Part shown: piece after piece, positions 33,649 through 41,461 of the stretch
How the letters are laid out: each line of letters begins with the position of its first letter
How positions within the stretch are numbered: position 1 is the stretch's first letter
Origin: an uncultured Lachnospiraceae bacterium
Lineage (GTDB): Bacteria > Bacillota > Clostridia > Lachnospirales > Lachnospiraceae
Direction of reading: 5' to 3'
NCBI GenBank assembly: GCA_951801955.1
Contig: CATOOV010000003.1
Span: 47,841 to 111,840 of the forward strand
DNA length: 64,000 nt
The notes under the pieces: model-generated
The model's database searches: none
What the model saw: the letters and a program-made list of their open reading frames with translations, nothing else
Told to the model about the DNA's origin: nothing
Program-made: the position numbers and the translations under genes

Positions 33649-35721
33649 TCATTTCTGCAAAGTAATCACATAAACCGGATTCTGTCCCATCATCAACTGA
33701 TGACGCCCCAGTTCCCTTGCCTTTGCCACAGATACCTGCACGACTTCCTTATGGGAAAATGTATGTTGTTCCATCAATTCCATAACCTCTTTTAAAGTCT
33801 CCAAGGAAACCACATTTAATACCATCCGTATCCCCGGATTTTTTTTCCAGAGGACTTCTGCTATATCATTTAATTTTCCGCCGCCGCCGCCTATAAATGC
33901 ATGGGTAGGGGTTTTAAGCCCCCAAAGGGCTTGCGGCGCTTCCCCAGGTATTACTTCCAAATTCTGTACTTGGTGCCTGTACTGGTTCTTCTTGATCAAT
34001 TCTAATGCCTTGCTGTTTTTCTCAATGGCATATACGTTTCCAAAAATTGCCTGTCTTGCACATTCAACTGCAATACTTCCTGTTCCAGACCCAATATCAT
34101 ATACAACAGCCTCCCTGGTCAAAGCAAGCTTGGAAAGAGAAACGCTGCGCACTTCCTCTTTCGTCATTGGAACGTTATCCCTAAGAAATTCTTTGTCTGG
34201 AATCCCATGAGTAACTGGTGCCTGGACATTTCCTCTGTGAGAAAGGATTACCACGCAAACTCCAGCCCTGCTATAGCCCAAAAACTGCCCAGGCGTTCCC
34301 TTTTGAATTTCCTCTTCAGGATAACTGAGCTGACATCCCACATACATCTCGGTCTCTGCAAAACCATATTCCAGAAGCTCCCTGCTTATTCTCTGGACTC
34401 CCTTGGCACCATCTGTAAGCGTAAATAATCTTCCATACTGTTTCAGTATTCCCACAAGATTCTGCCGTCTTCCATGAACGCTGCAAAGAGGAAGATCCTC
34501 CCAGCACATCCCAAGCCTGGAGGCAAAATAAGCGACAGAAGGAACTGCGCTAAGCAGCCGAATCTGGTACGATTCCGCCTGCGCTAAGGCTTGCAGCAGT
34601 TTTTTCGCCCCGCTGTAAAACCCTATATCCCCAGACAGTAAGACCACAACCTGCTGATAGTTTGGATGTTCCTCAAGAAATTGTATGACCTCCTCACACC
34701 GATATAAATTTTTCATTGGTTTTTCTATGTATTTTACAGTTTCCAACATTCTTGCCGCCCCAATAATAAGATCGGAATTTTCACATGCATCATAAACCTC
34801 CTTTGTCATATTGGACGGATTTCCCATCCCAATTCCAGCAAGGGTAACGCTTCGTTTTCGTTTTTGTGATTCCAGTTTTTCTTCCATGCCCAGCCTATCC
34901 AAAACTTCTTCCATGGAATATCCATGCTCTTTTGGACGGCGGATGATAACGGCTTGTGCCCCTGTCTGTTCTGCTGCCTTAAGCTTTTCCAAAAATCCTC
35001 CGGCATTAGAAGTTTCCTTTGTCACTAAAAAGGACGCCCCGATCTGGCAAAGCATTGCCGCATTCAGCTCCTCGCGAAAGGGTCCCTGCATACAGATAAT
35101 CTGCCTTCCCTTTAAACCCAGTCTGCGGCAGCGGTCCACCTCCGCGCCAATGGGCAGGATACGAACATACAGCCTGGAATTGTCCCGAATCCCCTTTATA
35201 TATTCCTCCAGCTCTTTACTTCCTGTTGTAAGAAATATTCTTCCTGTTGTCTGATTCAGATAAGACACCGCCTCTGCCGTGGAATTTACATATACAACCT
35301 TGTCCTGAACTTCTTTCTGTAGATTTTCTATGGTATGGCACTCTGTTTCAGGATGATCTCTCTCACTACATTCTGTTTCTTTTGAATCTTCCTGACCGAC
35401 CTCTTCTTTCCGCAAAAGACGCAGCATGTGCTTCTTTTGATTTGCACATGCCTTCCGAATATTCTTGGTCACTTCCTCTGCGAAAGGATGGGTGGCGTCC
35501 ACCACGGCATACCAAGGTTTGCTGCCGATCAATTGTTCCATCTGCATTACGTCCATCCGCCCTATGCGTACCTGGACAAACGGATTTTTTTGTTCCTGCC
35601 CCATCACTTCCTGACCATAATCTGTAGCAACACAAACCGTTACAAAAAAACCACGCTCTGCCAATTTCCCCGCAAGAACCCTGCCCTCGCTGGTTCCTGA
35701 AAATATCAATATTTCCCGCAC
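33649..35721 (-). CDS. cbiJET: Triple fusion: cobalt-precorrin-6A reductase (CbiJ), C5-methyltransferase (CbiE), C15-methyltransferase (CbiT)
   Basis: 690 residues. About 1-282 is CbiJ (ILIFSGTSEGRVLAGKLAE, DATHPFAEEVTKNI, TTGSKELEEY, FLVTKETSNAGGFLEKL), with a low-complexity insert near 105-140. About 290-495 is CbiE, a SAM methyltransferase (VTLAGIGMGNPSNMT, LLSGDIGFYSGAKKLL, SAVPSVAYFASRLG, VHGR). About 505-690 is CbiT (VYDIGSGTGSIAVECAR, AFIGGGGGKLNDI). One chain thus reduces the ring and adds the C-5 and C-15 methyls with decarboxylation. CbiE-CbiT fusions (CobL) are well known; adding CbiJ is less usual. The start overlaps cbiH by 16 bases. Confidence 0.94.
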   Translation of the reverse strand: MREILIFSGTSEGRVLAGKLAERGFFVTVCVATDYGQEVMGQEQKNPFVQVRIGRMDVMQMEQLIGSKPWYAVVDATHPFAEEVTKNIRKACANQKKHMLRLLRKEEVGQEDSKETECSERDHPETECHTIENLQKEVQDKVVYVNSTAEAVSYLNQTTGRIFLTTGSKELEEYIKGIRDNSRLYVRILPIGAEVDRCRRLGLKGRQIICMQGPFREELNAAMLCQIGASFLVTKETSNAGGFLEKLKAAEQTGAQAVIIRRPKEHGYSMEEVLDRLGMEEKLESQKRKRSVTLAGIGMGNPSNMTKEVYDACENSDLIIGAARMLETVKYIEKPMKNLYRCEEVIQFLEEHPNYQQVVVLLSGDIGFYSGAKKLLQALAQAESYQIRLLSAVPSVAYFASRLGMCWEDLPLCSVHGRRQNLVGILKQYGRLFTLTDGAKGVQRISRELLEYGFAETEMYVGCQLSYPEEEIQKGTPGQFLGYSRAGVCVVILSHRGNVQAPVTHGIPDKEFLRDNVPMTKEEVRSVSLSKLALTREAVVYDIGSGTGSIAVECARQAIFGNVYAIEKNSKALELIKKNQYRHQVQNLEVIPGEAPQALWGLKTPTHAFIGGGGGKLNDIAEVLWKKNPGIRMVLNVVSLETLKEVMELMEQHTFSHKEVVQVSVAKARELGRHQLMMGQNPVYVITLQK

Positions 35722-36491
35722 TTCTCTCCTCCGTCCTGTACCTGCAACAGCGCAGTGTCTTGATATCCCCTAGGCGTTACGAGTTTGCCATTGACTGCCT
35801 TTGTGGAGGAATTCCCCACAAACACGGTAGTAAACATATCAACCTGTACGTCTCTAAGTTCTTTTAAAGTGTAAAGTTCTGTGCATGTCCCTTCTCTTCC
35901 GATATTTTTGACTGTGGCGCACAGATTATCGTCTTTTCGGTATTGCAGTAAAATATCACAGGCACGTCTTAGATAATCTGCCCTCTTCTTGCTGGAGGGA
36001 TTATACAGGCAAATCACAAAATCCCCCTTTGCCGCGGATTGTAACCTTCCTTCAATCACTTCCCAAGGCGTCATCAAGTCACTGAGGCTGATAACTGCAA
36101 AATCATGCATCAATGGTGCCCCCAAAAGCGCCGCCCCGCTGACAGCGGCTGTAACTCCCGGCACCATCTCCAAAGATACCTGCGGATAATCTGCACACAG
36201 TTCCAGCAACACACCGCTCATACCGTACACCCCTCCGTCGCCGCTGCAAATCATCGCCGTAACCTTTCCTGCCTCAGCGCTTTCCAAAGCAAGGCGGCAG
36301 CGTTTTATCTCCTGGCGCATGGGAGTTGTAAGGTATTCTTTTCCTGGAAAATATTTCTGCACAAGCTCCACATATACCGTATAGCCCACAATCACTTGAC
36401 ACTGCTCTAAGGTACGTACTGCGCGTATCGTCATCTCTTCATAGGCTCCCGGACCAATTCCAACCACATACAATCTACTCAAATTCCACAC
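35706..36491 (-). CDS. cbiH: Cobalt-precorrin-3 C17-methyltransferase
   Basis: 261 residues. A SAM tetrapyrrole methyltransferase: LYVVGIGPGAYEEMTIRA, GYTVYVELV, MICSGDGGVYGMSGVLLEL, VPGVTAAVSGAALLGAPLMHDF and CLYNPSSKKRADYL. It methylates C-17 and promotes ring contraction. The frame opens with GTG at 36491, inside the end of cbiG; a TTG six codons later is an alternative, and neither has an ideal ribosome binding site, so translation is probably coupled to cbiG. The cbiJET start overlaps its end. Confidence 0.95.
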   Translation of the reverse strand: MWNLSRLYVVGIGPGAYEEMTIRAVRTLEQCQVIVGYTVYVELVQKYFPGKEYLTTPMRQEIKRCRLALESAEAGKVTAMICSGDGGVYGMSGVLLELCADYPQVSLEMVPGVTAAVSGAALLGAPLMHDFAVISLSDLMTPWEVIEGRLQSAAKGDFVICLYNPSSKKRADYLRRACDILLQYRKDDNLCATVKNIGREGTCTELYTLKELRDVQVDMFTTVFVGNSSTKAVNGKLVTPRGYQDTALLQVQDGGEKCGKY

Positions 36492-37890
36492 TCCAATCTA
36501 TCATGGCCAAAGCAAGCGTAATTCCATTTTCTGCTGTTTTTTGTTGTATCAATTCTGGCAGTCCGAACGGTTCCTGTCGTTTTAATGCGAATAATTCCGT
36601 CTGCTTTTGGGGATTTGTTCCAGACTTCTCAGACAGCCGCCGCTTTTGATGATACAATGCTGCTTTTTGCCTTTTTGCAAGTTCCACAGCGCCAAGCACT
36701 GCCGCACGTTCACAGACATTTCCTACCCCTATGGTTTGCATGACGAAACTGGATTCTGTAAAGTTTCCCGAAACCTCTGCCAACTGCCCTGGCAAAAAAG
36801 TATAAAAAGGAATGTTCCACTTACGGCAAACATCCAAAAGCCCTTGTTCCTGCCGTTTTTGCTCTACAGACGCCACAGCGCCAACACTTTCCCAGGCAAT
36901 TTCCCATTCTGTAAATTTCCTCTTTATGAAACCTTCCAGTTCATCCATAGATTTTCCCTTCTTACAGCCAATGCCTAGAACTAAAACTTTGGGATGTAAA
37001 AAAAGGGTCTTATCCTTTCTTCCCTTATGGATTCCTACTTTAATTCCATATGTTTCCAATTCCTGTCCTTTTAATTCCTGTTTTCCAGGATTTTCTAATC
37101 CCTTTTTCCTTCTCTTTAATCTCTCTGGCATTTGAAAATCCTCAGAGAGATTGTAATTTTCTCCCGTACAGGCAAGCTCTTTGGGAAGTTCTCCCGAAAT
37201 TTGAAAATCCTCAGAGGGATTGTAATTTTCTCCCGTACAGGCAAGCTCTTTGGGAAGTTCTCCCAAAACTTCTCCTTCACAGTAAAACCCAACCTTTTCT
37301 CCCGCCAGGACAGCCGCAGAGATTTCCTTTGCCAACACCCGGTCTGTCATGACAAGCCCATTCCTTGCTGCAAATACATCCACTGCAAATTTTCCATATA
37401 AATCCGTCGCCGTGGTAACCACTGCAACTGCTCCCAGCTCTCTTGCCAGGTAAACCGCCCATGCATTGGCTCCTCCCACATGTCCAGACAATATGGGAAT
37501 CATATAGTTCCCTTGCTCATCTACTGCCAATACGGCAGGATCTTGAAATTTATCTCTAAGAAACGGGGCGATCAGACGAACTGCAATTCCAACGGCGCCC
37601 ACAAAGATCAAGACATGGGACTGGGAAAATGCCTGTTTGCACCACTCTTTTACAGGCTGTGCCAGCTCTTTGCCTCTCTGGATAAATACGGTTATTTTGA
37701 CGCGTGCCCCTTCCTCTTGCCCACTCCGTGCATGGTGGACATAAATCCCAGGCAAAGATTCCAAAGAACTTTTCTTTTCTTCCATGCAATCCTCTGCATG
37801 GGACTCCAAAATAGATTTTATCTTCTTTGCAAGGCAAGCTCCTGCTTCTGTAAAGCTTATCATAGAAATTCGAATTTCCTGCTCTTCCAT
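36475..37890 (-). CDS. cbiG: Cobalt-precorrin-5A hydrolase with internal duplication
   Basis: 471 residues from the ATG at 37890, four bases after GGAG; an earlier in-frame codon at 37959 would overlap cbiF. CbiG motifs: ISFTEAGACLAKKI near the start, VGAVGIAVRLIAPFLRDK, VLSGHVGGANAWAVYLA-like ILSGHVGGANAWA, VLGIGCKKGKSMDELE, and VGNVCERAAVLGA. It opens the delta-lactone and releases acetaldehyde. Between the N-terminal and C-terminal domains is a perfect-period 69-base tandem duplication (37131-37268), giving two 23-residue copies of a GELPKELACTGENYN unit. The duplication is in a linker region, so activity is probably kept. Confidence 0.94.
   Translation of the reverse strand: MEEQEIRISMISFTEAGACLAKKIKSILESHAEDCMEEKKSSLESLPGIYVHHARSGQEEGARVKITVFIQRGKELAQPVKEWCKQAFSQSHVLIFVGAVGIAVRLIAPFLRDKFQDPAVLAVDEQGNYMIPILSGHVGGANAWAVYLARELGAVAVVTTATDLYGKFAVDVFAARNGLVMTDRVLAKEISAAVLAGEKVGFYCEGEVLGELPKELACTGENYNPSEDFQISGELPKELACTGENYNLSEDFQMPERLKRRKKGLENPGKQELKGQELETYGIKVGIHKGRKDKTLFLHPKVLVLGIGCKKGKSMDELEGFIKRKFTEWEIAWESVGAVASVEQKRQEQGLLDVCRKWNIPFYTFLPGQLAEVSGNFTESSFVMQTIGVGNVCERAAVLGAVELAKRQKAALYHQKRRLSEKSGTNPQKQTELFALKRQEPFGLPELIQQKTAENGITLALAMIDWSVEFE
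37131..37268. repeat. 69-base tandem duplication inside cbiG
   Basis: Two copies of 69 bases (37131-37199 and 37200-37268) differ at only a few positions, keep the frame and encode two 23-residue units. The near identity points to a recent duplication. Confidence 0.9.
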
Positions 37891-37918
37891 TTTACTCCAA
37901 TCTATCTCGAAAGGATCC

Positions 37919-38674
37919 TCACCTTTTTCTGCGAAATCCTGTCTCAAATCCAGGATCATACAATTTACTTCTCTGATACCTGCTATGTGTTACCACATCG
38001 CCCACAATAATCAACGTGGTCTTCGTAATGCCATGTGCTTTTGCCGTCTCTGCCAGCGTATCCACTGTGCATATATAAGCTTCCTCCTCAACCCAGGTCG
38101 CTTTATAGACAATGGCTGCAGGCGTTTCTTTTGAATAACCTCCGGCAAGCAGGCGTTCTTTGAGCTGTCCTAACATTCCGGCACTTAAAAAAATGACCAT
38201 TGTAGCTTGATGCGCCGCAAGGGAAGCAATCTCTTCTTTTTCTGGGACAGGCGTTCTTCCCGCCATTCTAGTAATGATCACACTCTGGGATACATCGGGC
38301 AGTGTATATTCCAGATTCAGTGCCGATGCAGCGCCGCAAAAAGAACTGACGCCTGGACAATACTCATATGGAATCTTTGCCTCCTCCAACAGATCCATTT
38401 GCTCCCGGACAGCACCATAAAGACAAGGGTCTCCGGTGTGGAGACGGACGGTCGTCTGCCCTGCCTGCTCTGCGGCCTTCATAACTTCCAGTACCTCTTC
38501 CAATGTCATAGCTGCACTGTTATACACGATGCAATCCGCTTTTTTTTCTTCCAACAGCAGTGGATTTACCAGAGAACCTGCATAAATTATCACATCTGCC
38601 TGCCGCAGCAGCCTCTGCCCCCGGACTGTGATCAGGTCGCACGCCCCGCTTCCTGCTCCTACAAAATAAATCAT
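37919..38674 (-). CDS. cbiF: Cobalt-precorrin-4 C11-methyltransferase
   Basis: 251 residues from the ATG at 38674 (GGAGCAGGAAAG upstream); the longer frame to 38770 overlaps cbiL. Motifs: IYFVGAGSGACDLITVRG, IYAGSLVNPLLL, RLHTGDPCLYGAVREQM, CPGVSSFCGAASALNLEYTLP, RMAGRTPVPEKE and the tail KTTLIIVGDVV. It adds the C-11 methyl group. Its start overlaps the cbiL stop by four bases, and its stop lies 28 bases before cbiG. Confidence 0.96.
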   Translation of the reverse strand: MIYFVGAGSGACDLITVRGQRLLRQADVIIYAGSLVNPLLLEEKKADCIVYNSAAMTLEEVLEVMKAAEQAGQTTVRLHTGDPCLYGAVREQMDLLEEAKIPYEYCPGVSSFCGAASALNLEYTLPDVSQSVIITRMAGRTPVPEKEEIASLAAHQATMVIFLSAGMLGQLKERLLAGGYSKETPAAIVYKATWVEEEAYICTVDTLAETAKAHGITKTTLIIVGDVVTHSRYQRSKLYDPGFETGFRRKR

Positions 38675-39375
38675 CTTTCCTGCTCCTTTACAATCATCAG
38701 TGTATAATAACTGGCATGTTCGGGAATTTCTTCCAATTCTCGATAAATATGTTCTTCCTTCATTCCACAATTTTCAACCATAGACACCTGCTGCCCCTTC
38801 TTATCAGAAACTTCTGCCTGAAGCTTTTCCTTAAGCTTACCCAGCTTTTTTCCGGTCTTCATCCATACCCTGGTGCCTGACAGCTTTAACCCTTCCTCCA
38901 TCCCATAAGTCGATGGGATAATATGAAGCATCTGGGATTTTTCTACCAATCCCTGATTTAGCTTTGCAGAAACCGCGCAAAAAGATGGGATTCCATTGAT
39001 GATCTCCGTCTCATACCCTGCGCCTGCTGCCCTGCGATGCAGATAGAGATAGGTCGAATAAATACAGGGATCTCCCAAAGTGAGAAATGCAATGTCTTTT
39101 CCTTGTTCCATTACCTGACGAAGCTGTTCAAAAGCTTTGTTATGGCTTTTTTCCAGTCTCTCGTTATCTTTTGTCATAGGCATATCCAAAGCAAGGCACT
39201 CCTTACCAGAAATTTCTGGAATTGCCTGCGCTACAATCTGGTATGCTGCTGTCTCCTCTTTGCGTAAACCTGGCACCGCAAGAACTGGGCAAGCTCGAAT
39301 AAGCCGCACTGCCTTTAACGTCAACAGCTCTGGATCCCCAGGACCTACGCCTATGCCATATAATTTTCCAGCCAT
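38671..39375 (-). CDS. cbiL: Cobalt-precorrin-2 C20-methyltransferase
   Basis: 234 residues from the ATG at 39375, chosen because GGAG lies six bases upstream; another ATG at 39387, directly after the cbiD stop, has no ribosome binding site. Motifs: LYGIGVGPGDPELLTLKAVR, FLTLGDPCIYSTYLYLH, and INGIPSFCAVSAKLNQGLVE. It adds the C-20 methyl group, the first methylation after cobalt insertion. It is followed by cbiF with a four-base overlap. Confidence 0.96.
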   Translation of the reverse strand: MAGKLYGIGVGPGDPELLTLKAVRLIRACPVLAVPGLRKEETAAYQIVAQAIPEISGKECLALDMPMTKDNERLEKSHNKAFEQLRQVMEQGKDIAFLTLGDPCIYSTYLYLHRRAAGAGYETEIINGIPSFCAVSAKLNQGLVEKSQMLHIIPSTYGMEEGLKLSGTRVWMKTGKKLGKLKEKLQAEVSDKKGQQVSMVENCGMKEEHIYRELEEIPEHASYYTLMIVKEQER

Positions 39376-39387
39376 TTGATTCTCCAT

Positions 39388-40602
39388 TCATAATTCAAGA
39401 TTCGCTTCTATTTCCATTTTAATTTTTTTTATCAGCTCTTTTGCATTCCCTGTGCGCCCTAATTCACCGCTTCCCCCCCTGCGTTTTCCAAGCTCGCTGG
39501 AAAACACCACGGCGGCAAGGTTGATCTTGCCAAAACTGCGTCTTCTGAGATAAAACTGAATTCGTTCCATCACATGTTCCATGGACTGTTCCAGATATCC
39601 AGCCTGCTCCAGCAGGCGAATGCCTTCTTCCGTGGTAACTGCCTGCATCAGCTCTGTCAAGAGCGGTTGTCCTGCGCCTGCAAGGACTGCATTTGCCGTC
39701 AAGATTTCCAACCGGGCGTCAGCATTCTTAGAATGGGTCTGGAAAATCCCCCCGGCAACTTTAATAAATTTTCCAATATGGGCGACAAAGAGAAGGTTTT
39801 CTATTCCAAGTTCGATTGCCAGATCAATAGTCTCCCCTATAAAGTTACTGCATTTGATTCCTTCGTCCACCTGTAGGGGAAAATGCTTTTGCAAAAATGC
39901 TTGTCCATAGTTTCCAGGCGTCACAACCAGGCTTTTCCTGCCTAATTCCACCTGCTGTTTTAATTCCAAACGTATACTGGAAATCAATGCGGACTCACTC
40001 ATAGGCTCCACAATACCTGTAGTTCCCAAGATAGAAATACCACCCATGATTCCCAATCTTGGATTAAACGTCTGTTCTGCAAGCTTTTCTCCACCTGGCA
40101 CAGAAATCTCTGCTTCCAATCCGCCTGTGTATTGATAAGCCCGGCAAAAATGTTCCAATTCCTGTAGGATCATCTGCCTGGGCACCTGGTTAATTGCCGG
40201 TTCGCCCACAGGCTGTTGCAATCCTGGCTTTGTAACAATCCCAACCCCTGCGCCTCCAACAATTCGAATACGTGGTTGGGACGTTTCTTTCTCCTTGGAG
40301 ACTTTGGCATATACCAGGATGCCATTTGTAATATCTGGGTCATCTCCAGCATCTTTCATAACTGCACAGGATACAAAGGTTTTGCCCTGTGTCACATCCA
40401 GCACTTCCAAGTGAAAGGTAAGCCCTCCAGGGGTCAACAAATCCACATATTCCACCCTGTTTCCAGACAACAGCATAAGCGCCGCCGCTTTCGCCGCTGC
40501 CGCTGCACAGCTTCCAGTGGTATATCCCAGCCGCAGCCTTTTGCCGTCTACAATTCGATAACGCTTCTTTTGCCCGTTCGATATATTTTCAGATAAACCC
40601 AT
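39388..40602 (-). CDS. cbiD: Cobalt-precorrin-5B C1-methyltransferase
   Basis: 404 residues. Motifs: RLGYTTGSCAAAAAKAAALML, CAVMKDAGDDPDITNG, GGAGVGIVTKPGL, PAINQVPRQMI, and GILGTTGIVEPMSESAL-like ISILGTTGIVEPMS, LFVAHIGKFIKVAGG. It methylates C-1 in the oxygen-independent route, which fixes this as the anaerobic pathway. It is the first gene of the second leftward run; a TTGCCA/TATAAT promoter lies about 105-130 bases upstream. Confidence 0.96.
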   Translation of the reverse strand: MGLSENISNGQKKRYRIVDGKRLRLGYTTGSCAAAAAKAAALMLLSGNRVEYVDLLTPGGLTFHLEVLDVTQGKTFVSCAVMKDAGDDPDITNGILVYAKVSKEKETSQPRIRIVGGAGVGIVTKPGLQQPVGEPAINQVPRQMILQELEHFCRAYQYTGGLEAEISVPGGEKLAEQTFNPRLGIMGGISILGTTGIVEPMSESALISSIRLELKQQVELGRKSLVVTPGNYGQAFLQKHFPLQVDEGIKCSNFIGETIDLAIELGIENLLFVAHIGKFIKVAGGIFQTHSKNADARLEILTANAVLAGAGQPLLTELMQAVTTEEGIRLLEQAGYLEQSMEHVMERIQFYLRRRSFGKINLAAVVFSSELGKRRGGSGELGRTGNAKELIKKIKMEIEANLEL

Positions 40603-40675
40603 TATAGTTTCCCTTCACAAAAAAATCAATCTATTCCATTTTTTGAATTTTCCCATTTCCCTCATTTCACAATAT

Positions 40676-40858
40676 CAGAAAGCCACGCGTATTCTGTTGG
40701 TTAAAATTATACCTAAGATTCCTGGATTTGGCAATAACAACGCCTCCGGCATACTTGCTTTTGGACACATCATGTAAAGTGTAAAAACTTCTTCTGTGTT
40801 CCTCTGCAATTTGCCGGAGGCGTTTTATAATTTGACGCAGAATACGCGTGACTTTCGT
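40676..40858. repeat. Nested inverted-repeat element upstream of cbiD
   Basis: Outer arms of 17 bases (40680-40696 and 40838-40854, AAGCCACGCGTATTCTG with one mismatch) enclose inner 12-base arms AACGCCTCCGGC (40739-40750 and 40813-40824). Further partial pairing lies between them. The size (about 180 bases) and terminal inverted repeats look like a MITE-type element. It carries the promoter that reads into cbiD. No coding capacity. Confidence 0.65.
40706..40734 (-). promoter_or_regulatory. Promoter of the cbiD-led cobalamin run
   Basis: Minus-strand TTGCCA (40729-40734) and a perfect TATAAT (40706-40711) with a 17-base spacer, upstream of cbiD and within the left half of the inverted-repeat element. 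The leader from about 40699 to 40603 does not show a B12 box. Confidence 0.6.
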
Positions 40859-40862
40859 GATA

Positions 40863-40899
40863 CCAAGTGCCGCCCAGTGGAATCATGGGCGGCACTTGG
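40863..40899. repeat. Perfect 14-base-pair palindrome (CCAAGTGCCGCCCA)
   Basis: Arms 40863-40876 and 40886-40899 pair perfectly around a 9-base loop. It lies after the decayed wall-anchor tail on the minus strand and may be the old terminator of that lost gene, although no T-tract follows. Confidence 0.6.
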
Positions 40900-40970
40900 G
40901 TATGATAGGAATATGCCAAAACCCGCTTGCGAGCCTTGAAACCGGAATGTTTTCCAAATTACTGTGTATT

Positions 40971-41087
40971 TTATCCCCTGCGTTTTCTTCTCCATCCCAG
41001 GGTAATCCCTGCGGTTGATACCGTCACAACTGCCGCAGCCGCGCCGGTTCCTATGACACCGCATGTTTGAGTAGCCGGTCTGTCCTG
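40971..41087 (-). pseudogene. Remnant of a surface-protein C-terminal wall-anchor tail
   Basis: 38 codons after an in-frame stop read as a hydrophobic helix and basic end (VIGTGAAAAVVTVSTAGIT, then WRRKRRG), the shape of the tail of a sortase-anchored protein. In the neighbouring frame the preceding bases read MTGQTGYSN, resembling a P-x-T-G site, so a frameshift may separate anchor motif and helix. The body of the protein is absent; the fragment ends where the XRE fragment on the other strand begins. Confidence 0.45.
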
Positions 41088-41093
41088 TCATAA

Positions 41094-41321
41094 ATGGAAA
41101 TAGCAAAGCTTTCCAAATTTTCTCCATCATCTGTGGGAATTACATTTGATTATCTGGTAGATTTCACAGACATTCCCTATCCACTGGAAAACCAAAGTGA
41201 AGAAACATTGTCACCCACAGAAAAGGATTTGATTGAAAATTATAGACACTTGTCCCCTGCATACAGAAATCTCATTAATGCCCTTGTAGAGACACATTTA
41301 AAAGAATTGGTTTCAAAATAA
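41094..41321 (+). pseudogene. C-terminal fragment of an XRE-type regulator
   Basis: 75 codons; the end of a helix-turn-helix domain (GITFDYLVDFTDIPYP) is followed by a typical repressor tail (LSPTEKDLIENYRHLSPAYR). The DNA-binding helices are missing, and there is no good ribosome binding site at the first ATG, so it is probably a truncated remnant. Its broken front abuts the wall-anchor remnant. Confidence 0.55.
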
Positions 41322-41365
41322 TTTAACAACCATAACATGGAAGTTTTATTATTGTATTAATGCAA

Positions 41366-41405
41366 TTAGGGTGTGTGCAACACTTTCATGTTGCGCACAC
41401 CCTAA
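41366..41405. terminator. 17-base-pair inverted repeat between converging genes
   Basis: TTAGGGTGTGTGCAACA pairs with its near-perfect complement around a 6-base loop, between the XRE fragment and the end of nifJ. The position suits a two-way terminator, but neither side has a clear run of T. Confidence 0.45.
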
Positions 41406-41461
41406 AATAATATTAATAAAATCAAAAACCCATATCCATGGAGATTTTCAGGTCAAAAATC

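Noticed and set aside
40603..41090. Cobalamin riboswitch upstream of cbiD
   Set aside because: A stretch with GCTGCGGCAGTTGTGACGG looked like the conserved core, but it is coding-like sequence of a wall-anchor tail, and no B12 box (AGTCAGGAGACCTGCC-like) follows.
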